Positions 1 to 4,889 of a DNA stretch of 6,931 nucleotides are shown here, piece by piece. The DNA is from Saprospiraceae bacterium (GTDB lineage: Bacteria > Bacteroidota > Bacteroidia > Chitinophagales > Saprospiraceae): NCBI GenBank assembly GCA_020852155.1, contig JADZBJ010000423.1, forward strand, positions 1 through 6,931. The letters are read 5' to 3'. Within the stretch, counting starts at the first letter, position 1. Each line of letters opens with the position of its first letter. The notes under the pieces are model-generated. The model worked only from the letters and a program-made list of their open reading frames with translations, ran no database searches and was not told where the DNA came from. Both the position numbers and the translations under genes were made by a program.

Positions 1-248
1 AGGGCCTCACGAATATCCTTGACCCCGGCATTAATCGCCGACAACTGCACAAACGGCCGCTCCAGCAGTCGGGCAATGATCTGCGCCAGGGTAGTTTTGC
101 CCACGCCCGGCGGCCCCCACAAGATGAACGAGGGTATCTTTCCTCGCTCAACAGCCTGCCGTAATACAGCCCCTTCACCGACCAGATGTTGTTGCCCAAC
201 ATATTCGGCAAGGGTTTGCGGACGCATTCGTTCTGCCAGTGGAGACAT
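1..248 (-). CDS. rarA: RarA/MgsA-type AAA+ ATPase (replication-associated recombination protein A), N-terminal part only
   Basis: The ATG at 246-248 opens a minus-strand frame that runs without a stop to the left edge, giving 82 complete codons. The protein starts MSPLAERMRPQTLAEYVGQQ, which matches the usual opening of RarA/MgsA. A Walker A motif GPPGVGKT lies at residues 45-52 with the nucleotide-binding lysine at 51, followed by the segment FVQLSAINAGVKDIREA that is typical of the family. RarA is a cytoplasmic AAA+ ATPase related to clamp loaders and RuvB that acts at stalled or gapped replication forks. Family members are usually about 420-450 residues, so roughly four fifths of the gene lies outside the window; the Walker B and C-terminal oligomerisation regions cannot be checked. 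The gene is 105 bases downstream of the large amidohydrolase gene on the same strand, so read-through is possible, but the function looks unrelated. There is no clear ribosome binding site; the start is preceded by an A-run and heptamer repeats. Confidence 0.9.
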   Translation of the reverse strand, partial: MSPLAERMRPQTLAEYVGQQHLVGEGAVLRQAVERGKIPSFILWGPPGVGKTTLAQIIARLLERPFVQLSAINAGVKDIREA

Positions 249-252
249 TTTT

Positions 253-308
253 TTAGTGGTTAGTGATTAGTGGTAAGAGGTTAGTTAATGAGTGAGTGCG
301 TGAATGGG
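253..308. repeat. Degenerate heptamer tandem repeat upstream of rarA
   Basis: Read on the plus strand from 253, successive heptamers are TTAGTGG, TTAGTGA, TTAGTGG, TAAGAGG and TTAGTTA (253-287), then weaker units such as ATGAGTG (288-294) that fade by about 308. On the rarA strand the unit reads CCACTAA and ends a few bases before the start codon. The first three units are nearly identical and the later ones are decayed. The array fills half of the 105-base spacer between the amidohydrolase stop and the rarA start. Its role is unknown. It could be a slippage-generated simple repeat or a translation-leader element. No hairpin or factor-independent terminator was seen in this spacer. Confidence 0.65.
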
Positions 309-353
309 TGAATTTCAGTTAATGAAGTACATGGATACCCAATAGACACTCGC

Positions 354-3300
354 TTATCCTTCGTCTTCTTCGCTGTCGCAGTGGTAGTGCTGTTTGGGAG
401 CAGAGGGGCGTTCGCCGCCTTCACCGCCTTTTTTGGCTGCCTGTATTTTCTGGATGATACGCGCGCGTTCGCGCTGCAGAACTTCCTGCTGACGGGCATC
501 ATCGGCTCTGTCGAAATACAACGCGCCATCTACCCAGGTTTTTTCTGCGCGGGCATAGATACTCAGCGGGTTGTCATTCCAGAGGACGAGGTCGGCGTCT
601 TTGCCTTTTTTAATGCTGCCCATGTGGTCATCCACGTGGAGCAGTTTGGCCGGATTGATGGTCACCATATTCCAGGCGTCCACTTCGCTCATGCCCGCGT
701 ACATGACTGATTTGGCGGCTTCCTGATTCAGTCGGCGAGCCATTTCAGCGTCGTCGGAGTTAATGGAAACGACAACGCCTCGGTCGGCCATCATCTTCGC
801 ATTTTGCGGAATGGCTTCATACACTTCGTATTTGTAAGCCCACCAGTCGCTGAATGTACTGCCGCCAACGCCGTGTTTGGCCATTTTATCAGCCACCTTG
901 TAGCCTTCCCGGATGTGTGTAAAAGTATTGACATTAAAGCCGAAACGCTCGGCCACGCGCATCAGCATGACAATTTCGGATTGCACGTAAGAGTGGCAGG
1001 TAATGAAGCGCTTTTTATCCAAAATTTCAGCCAAAGCCTCCAGTTCAAGGTCTTTTCGGTAGGGGTTACCTGATTTTTTAAGTTTTCCATATTCCTGGGC
1101 GCGCGTGAAATAATCCACAAATACCTGCTCGACACCCATGCGCGTCTGTGGGTAGCGCGTGCGGGTGTTTTCGCCCCAGTTGGCTTGTTTAACATTTTCA
1201 CCAAGGGCAAACTTGATCTGACCGGGCCAGTTTTTAACCTTCAAATCCTCCGGCGCAACACCCCAGCGCAATTTGATGAGTTGCGTTTGTCCGCCGATCG
1301 GATTGGCCGAACCGTGCAACAAGTGCGAGGCCGTAACACCACCAGCCAATTGCCGGTAAATGTCACTGTCTTCCGAATCCAGGGCATCGCCGATGCGCAC
1401 CTCGGCCGACGACTCCTGCGTGCCTTCGTTGATGTTCCGGCTGACGGCAATGTGCGAGTGCTCGTCAATGATGCCCGCGGTCAGGTGCATACCTGTACCG
1501 TCAATGGTTTGGGCCATCTTTGAAGCGACAATATTTTTACCGATGGCCTGAATTTTCCCTTCCGACACCAAAACGTCTGTGTTGGTCAACACGCCCTCCT
1601 TCTCGCCAGTCCAGACCGTGGCATTCCTGATGACAACGGGTTGAGCCATTGGCAACTCTGTGCGACCAAATGCGATAAATGGGTAAATCACCGAACCTGT
1701 TTCGGGTGTTTTTACCGGGTCTTGTTTGCCGGGTGCAGCAGCAGAAACCTTCACCCACGACGCATTCCAGTCAAACCATGAACCATCGGGGCGCGTGCCT
1801 TTGCCGCTCATAACGGGTTTCCTTTCAACTTCGGAAAAATAGCCCGACAGCGTTTGCAATTCCTTTTTCACGGTATCGGCAGACCAACTCAGCGTAACCA
1901 GACCGTTTTGGTAGGTAAAATCTACTTTTTGCTTGCGCTCACTTGGCGGATTTAGCAAATAGGCGTCAACAGCGCCATTTTTCATATCCAGTACCAAAGG
2001 CTGACCGGCCGAGCCACCCAGCGAAAGGTTGTATTCGCCGTAATAACCGGAAGGCAGCGATTTCGCAACATCCGTCACGGTGTAGCCTGCGCCTTTGACC
2101 CATGTTTCCAGGATTTTCGAATTTTTTTGAAAAACAGCGCCATCCGTGATGATGAAATTCGCCCATTTGCCCGCCTCAAGGCTCCCTACCCTGTCGTAAG
2201 TATTCAGAAAACTGGCAGGGTTATAGGTCAATGCTTTCAGGGCCATTTCTTCCGACAAACCATATTCGATGGCCTTGCGGAGTTGTTCCATGAATTTGCT
2301 TTTATCTTTCAAACCCGCCGCAGTCAATGCAAAAGAAATACCTGCCGCCTCGAGGCGACTGGCATTGGCGGGCGCTAATTCCCAGTGTTTGAGGTCTTTC
2401 AGGGGAACATTCAAGGCATCGTAAGGGTCGCGCACGTCATAGCCTTCCGGGAAATTCAGCGGAACGATCAGCGACTGGCCCGAAGCCTTGACGGCATCGA
2501 GGCGCTGGTATTCATCGCCGGCCGTTTTCACGATGTATTTCGTTCCGAACTCCTCGCCAATACGCTGAATGCGCAGGATGTCCAGTTTGTCGCCGGCTTC
2601 AAAAATTTGCGGTAGCGCCAGCGCAGCGTTCCACGCTTCGATGGAGAGGTTTTTCTCGGATTTATACCCTTCTGTTTTGTACCACTGTCCGTCGAGGAAA
2701 GTCTGCCGGATGAGGGCAATTACGCCGATCAGCGAACTTGGATAATCCTGCGTGCTGGTGCCTTTTCTGAACGACAGGTGATGGCTGGCTACGGGTGCAA
2801 CCATGTTCAGATGTTCACGTTCGTCGCCCGGCACGACTAATGCGCCTGTTCCGCGTGAAATACCATCGTTTCGGTGCGTCAGCAGGGCGCCAAAGCCGTT
2901 TTTACGCCATTCTTCGGCGGTCTTGCTGTCGTTGGCGAATGCTCCGGAGGCATTATATTCTGTTTTTAGCGCTTCGTTCCAGGCATAAGCGCCTTTTTTA
3001 TTGCTCAACTGTTGCGGGCGCTGTGTAGGCGCGTTGCCTTCTGCTTTTGGGTCAGCGAGTCCGTAGCCCGTAGCATACAAGTCAATAAATGCCGGATAAA
3101 TGGTTTTGCCGGTTGCGTCGTGTAAAACGGCTTCTTTCGGCACATTGACATTCAGTCCTGACGCCACAATTTTACCCTCCCGAATGAGCAGTGTCGCCCC
3201 TTCTACACGGGTTTTATAATCCGTGTAAATTGTCGCATTGGTAAAGGCGTGAAGTCCGCTCCGCTGATCGGAGGGCGCGGCAACAGGAAAGGTTTGTTGC

Positions 3301-3365
3301 GCAAAAAGAAATTGAGGCAAAACAGCAAGGGCCGCAAAAAGCAGCCTGAGTCCGGCATTTTTCAT
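354..3365 (-). CDS. Exported two-domain amidohydrolase (degenerate N-terminal half, intact C-terminal half), 1003 aa
   Basis: This appears to be a periplasmic or otherwise exported metal-dependent hydrolase of the amidohydrolase superfamily; its substrate is unknown. The ATG at 3363-3365 is chosen because it opens directly onto a signal peptide (MKNAGLRLLFAALAVLPQ, probable cleavage after LFA near residue 22); the longer frame begins at TTG 3431 and would bury that signal behind 22 polar residues. The N-terminal amidohydrolase-like half spans about residues 38-410. Where active members have GLIDxHxH it reads YPAFIDLYATGYG (90-102), and the late catalytic Asp region reads FALTAAGLK, so it probably does not bind metal in the normal way. 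A linker with beta-strand character covers about 440-560. The C-terminal half (about 575-950) has GIIDEHSHI with His636 and His638, possible bridging Lys718, His791 in TCHSY, His817 in FTHIREG and Asp871 in SINSDD, a full metal-site set. A charged helix-like tail ends KQHYHCDSEEDEG. The gene is divergent from the second amidohydrolase, across a 224-base gap. Confidence 0.88.
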   Translation of the reverse strand: MKNAGLRLLFAALAVLPQFLFAQQTFPVAAPSDQRSGLHAFTNATIYTDYKTRVEGATLLIREGKIVASGLNVNVPKEAVLHDATGKTIYPAFIDLYATGYGLADPKAEGNAPTQRPQQLSNKKGAYAWNEALKTEYNASGAFANDSKTAEEWRKNGFGALLTHRNDGISRGTGALVVPGDEREHLNMVAPVASHHLSFRKGTSTQDYPSSLIGVIALIRQTFLDGQWYKTEGYKSEKNLSIEAWNAALALPQIFEAGDKLDILRIQRIGEEFGTKYIVKTAGDEYQRLDAVKASGQSLIVPLNFPEGYDVRDPYDALNVPLKDLKHWELAPANASRLEAAGISFALTAAGLKDKSKFMEQLRKAIEYGLSEEMALKALTYNPASFLNTYDRVGSLEAGKWANFIITDGAVFQKNSKILETWVKGAGYTVTDVAKSLPSGYYGEYNLSLGGSAGQPLVLDMKNGAVDAYLLNPPSERKQKVDFTYQNGLVTLSWSADTVKKELQTLSGYFSEVERKPVMSGKGTRPDGSWFDWNASWVKVSAAAPGKQDPVKTPETGSVIYPFIAFGRTELPMAQPVVIRNATVWTGEKEGVLTNTDVLVSEGKIQAIGKNIVASKMAQTIDGTGMHLTAGIIDEHSHIAVSRNINEGTQESSAEVRIGDALDSEDSDIYRQLAGGVTASHLLHGSANPIGGQTQLIKLRWGVAPEDLKVKNWPGQIKFALGENVKQANWGENTRTRYPQTRMGVEQVFVDYFTRAQEYGKLKKSGNPYRKDLELEALAEILDKKRFITCHSYVQSEIVMLMRVAERFGFNVNTFTHIREGYKVADKMAKHGVGGSTFSDWWAYKYEVYEAIPQNAKMMADRGVVVSINSDDAEMARRLNQEAAKSVMYAGMSEVDAWNMVTINPAKLLHVDDHMGSIKKGKDADLVLWNDNPLSIYARAEKTWVDGALYFDRADDARQQEVLQRERARIIQKIQAAKKGGEGGERPSAPKQHYHCDSEEDEG

Positions 3366-3438
3366 GTGTAATGTTGTTTTTACGGCGGTGAAAATAGCAC
3401 GTGACAAGGAATTTTTTGTGGAATTGGTCAATTGGTTA

Positions 3439-3456
3439 TTTGTTGAACTGGTTATT
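3439..3456 (-). repeat. 18-bp inverted repeat, left arm (leader of the large amidohydrolase)
   Basis: On the minus strand this arm reads AATAACCAGTTCAACAAA, exactly the same 18 bases as the plus-strand sequence at 3534-3551. It lies 74 bases before the chosen ATG of the 1003-residue amidohydrolase and points toward that gene. A related imperfect copy, AATAACCAATTGACC, follows it on the minus strand at 3440-3426, matching the first 15 bases at 12 positions, with a 16-base offset. It may be an operator or a leader repeat; function is not shown by the sequence. Confidence 0.85.
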
Positions 3457-3533
3457 TAGGCATTTGGCCGTCGCGTTAAACTCATTGCCATAAGGTGTAA
3501 CACAATGCGCTTTTTCAAATCATCAAATCTCCG

Positions 3534-3551
3534 AATAACCAGTTCAACAAA
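3534..3551 (+). repeat. 18-bp inverted repeat, right arm (leader of the 425-aa amidohydrolase)
   Basis: On the plus strand this arm reads AATAACCAGTTCAACAAA and is a perfect reverse complement of 3439-3456. It ends 38 bases before the ATG at 3590, so both divergent genes carry the same element in the same orientation relative to their own start. The two arms could fold into one long stem with a 77-base loop if the region were transcribed through, but independent placement before each gene fits a duplicated leader or binding site equally well. Confidence 0.85.
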
Positions 3552-3589
3552 CACCTGAACTCCCTACCTTACTCCTTCAAAATCTATCC

Positions 3590-4867
3590 ATGATGTCTAT
3601 TAACCGCCTGTTGCTGCTTTTTTTGCTCATCTCCCAAGGACTGGCCGCCCAGAAAACCTGGATTCACTGCGGCAGACTTTTGCCCATGAGCGCCCCGGAG
3701 CGCGAGCGCGTCACCTTGATCCTGAATGGCAATAAAATCGAAACCATCTCCGACGGATACCAGACGCCGCCCGCCGACGCAACGTTCATTGACCTGAAAG
3801 ACAAGACGGTGATGCCCGGACTGATTGACTGCCACGTTCACCTCGAATGGGAACAAAGTCGCACGTCGTATTCTGAAAAATACATCATGAACGACGCTGA
3901 CATTGCCTTCAGGGCTGCGGTTTTTGCACAGCGAACGCTCAAAGCCGGATTCACAACCGTGCGTGATCTGGGTGGCTCCGGGGTAAACATCGCTCTGCGC
4001 AACGCCATCAATGCAGGCTGGGTACAAGGGCCGCGCATCCTGACCTCCGGGCGTATTCTGAGCATCACGGGCGGGCACGGCGACGCGACCACCGGCTCCA
4101 GGTGGGATTTGTTCGATCCGCCAGTACCCGAAATGGGTATCGCCGACGGCCCCGACGAGTGTCGCACTGCCGTACGCACTCAAATTAAACGCGGCGCCGA
4201 CTGGATAAAAGTGTGCGCCACCGGCGGCGTCATCTCCCTGGCCCGCGACGGACGGCTGCCGCACTACGCTGCCGACGAACTGGCAACCATCGTCTCCACC
4301 GCCCGCGACATGGGCATTGACGTGGCCGCTCACGCGCACGGCGATGAGGGCATCCGACGCGCCGTAGAAGCAGGCGTACGGACCATCGAACATGGTACTT
4401 TCATGAGCGAAGCCACCATGGATGCCATGAAAAAACACGATACCTGGTACATTCCGACCCTGACCGCCGGTTGGGCCGTAACGGACAGCGCCAAATACGC
4501 CAAAGGGTTTTTCCCGGAAGTAGTCAGGGGAAAAGCCGAGGGCATCGGCCCAAAAATTGCCGCAACGACCTCAAAAATTTATGAAAAAGGGGTAAAATTC
4601 GCTTTCGGAACAGACGCCGGAGTCTTCCCGCACGGAAAAAATGCGCTGGAATTTGAATTCATGTCCAGGGCGGGCATCACCAATGCCGATATCCTGCGTT
4701 CGGCCACCCTGAATGCCGCCATCATGCTGCGCATGGACGACCGCATCGGCAGCATTGAACCCGGCAAACTGGCCGACCTGGTGGCCGTAAATGGCAATCC
4801 GCTGCAGGACATATCAGCCATGCAACGGATTGTATTTATTATGAAAGACGGAAAGGTGGTGATGTGA
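3590..4867 (+). CDS. Exported metal-dependent amidohydrolase, imidazolonepropionase-like / Xaa-Pro dipeptidase-like (425 aa)
   Basis: This is a binuclear-metal hydrolase of the amidohydrolase superfamily (HutI-like group), a branch that includes peptidases acting on Xaa-Pro or Xaa-Arg dipeptides; the true substrate cannot be read from the sequence. A signal peptide occupies about residues 1-20 (hydrophobic run LLLLFLLISQGLAA, likely cleavage before Gln21), with no lipobox cysteine, so a soluble periplasmic protein is expected. Metal ligands are all present: His82 and His84 in GLIDCHVHLEW, Lys207 in DWIKVCATGG (probable carboxylated bridge), His248 or His250 in AAHAHGDEG, His268 in TIEHGT, and Asp342 in FGTDAG. 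The usual C-terminal segment follows, with IGSIEPGKLADLVAVNGNPLQDI closing the beta-sandwich (split here as IGSIEPGKLADLV then AVNGNPLQDI). Length is normal for the family. Two adjacent ATGs (3590 and 3593) are both possible starts. The stop is three bases from the stop of the convergent protease gene. Confidence 0.92.
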   Translation: MMSINRLLLLFLLISQGLAAQKTWIHCGRLLPMSAPERERVTLILNGNKIETISDGYQTPPADATFIDLKDKTVMPGLIDCHVHLEWEQSRTSYSEKYIMNDADIAFRAAVFAQRTLKAGFTTVRDLGGSGVNIALRNAINAGWVQGPRILTSGRILSITGGHGDATTGSRWDLFDPPVPEMGIADGPDECRTAVRTQIKRGADWIKVCATGGVISLARDGRLPHYAADELATIVSTARDMGIDVAAHAHGDEGIRRAVEAGVRTIEHGTFMSEATMDAMKKHDTWYIPTLTAGWAVTDSAKYAKGFFPEVVRGKAEGIGPKIAATTSKIYEKGVKFAFGTDAGVFPHGKNALEFEFMSRAGITNADILRSATLNAAIMLRMDDRIGSIEPGKLADLVAVNGNPLQDISAMQRIVFIMKDGKVVM

Positions 4868-4889
4868 TAATTACCCTTTTATCACTTTT
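4864..4889 (+). terminator. Weak hairpin plus T-run spanning both convergent stop codons
   Basis: GTGATAA at 4864-4870 and TTATCAC at 4879-4885 are perfect complements, giving a 7-bp stem with an 8-base loop, followed by TTTT at 4886-4889. In the plus direction this has the form of a small intrinsic terminator for the 425-residue amidohydrolase. The plus-strand TGA (4865-4867) lies in the stem and the minus-strand TAA (4871-4873) in the loop. Only two of the seven pairs are G-C, so it would be weak, and on the minus strand there is no T-run after the stem. Confidence 0.35.

Larger units (their letters stand above)
3366..3589. promoter_or_regulatory. Divergent intergenic region between two amidohydrolase genes
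   Basis: These 224 bases must hold the promoters of both flanking genes. The region contains the exact 18-bp inverted repeat annotated separately, with a 77-base spacer between the arms. A weak match to the Bacteroidota sigma factor pattern (TTG at -33, TAnnTTTG at -7) lies on the minus strand, with TTG at 3503-3505, an 18-base gap and TGAGTTTA at 3477-3484; it departs from consensus at two positions, so it is only a candidate. No convincing plus-strand match was found. Neither gene has an obvious Shine-Dalgarno sequence: the plus gene is preceded by TTCAAAATCTATCC and the minus gene by AACAACATTACAC. No small gene was recognised here. Confidence 0.5.

Noticed and set aside
19..270. An 83-residue plus-strand open frame
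   Set aside because: It is antisense to the rarA N-terminus and its translation resembles nothing beyond the reverse of that gene.
2795..3028. Plus-strand open frames of 60-110 residues within the large amidohydrolase (for example here and at 381-710 and 1185-1523)
   Set aside because: All are antisense to a continuous, motif-bearing 1003-residue protein and carry no domain of their own.
3366..3431. Upstream extension of the large amidohydrolase to a TTG at 3431
   Set aside because: The 22 extra residues are polar and would bury a clear signal peptide that begins at the ATG at 3365; TTG is also a less likely start.
3439..3551. The inverted repeat as ends of an insertion sequence or MITE
   Set aside because: The enclosed 77 bases have no open frame, no target-site duplication was seen flanking the arms (3434-3438 is GGTTA and 3552-3556 is CACCT), and the arms sit exactly where leaders are expected.
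3584..4438. A 284-residue minus-strand open frame
   Set aside because: It lies wholly antisense to the well-supported amidohydrolase with all catalytic motifs, and its translation shows no recognisable domain or export signal. It is a composition-driven shadow frame.
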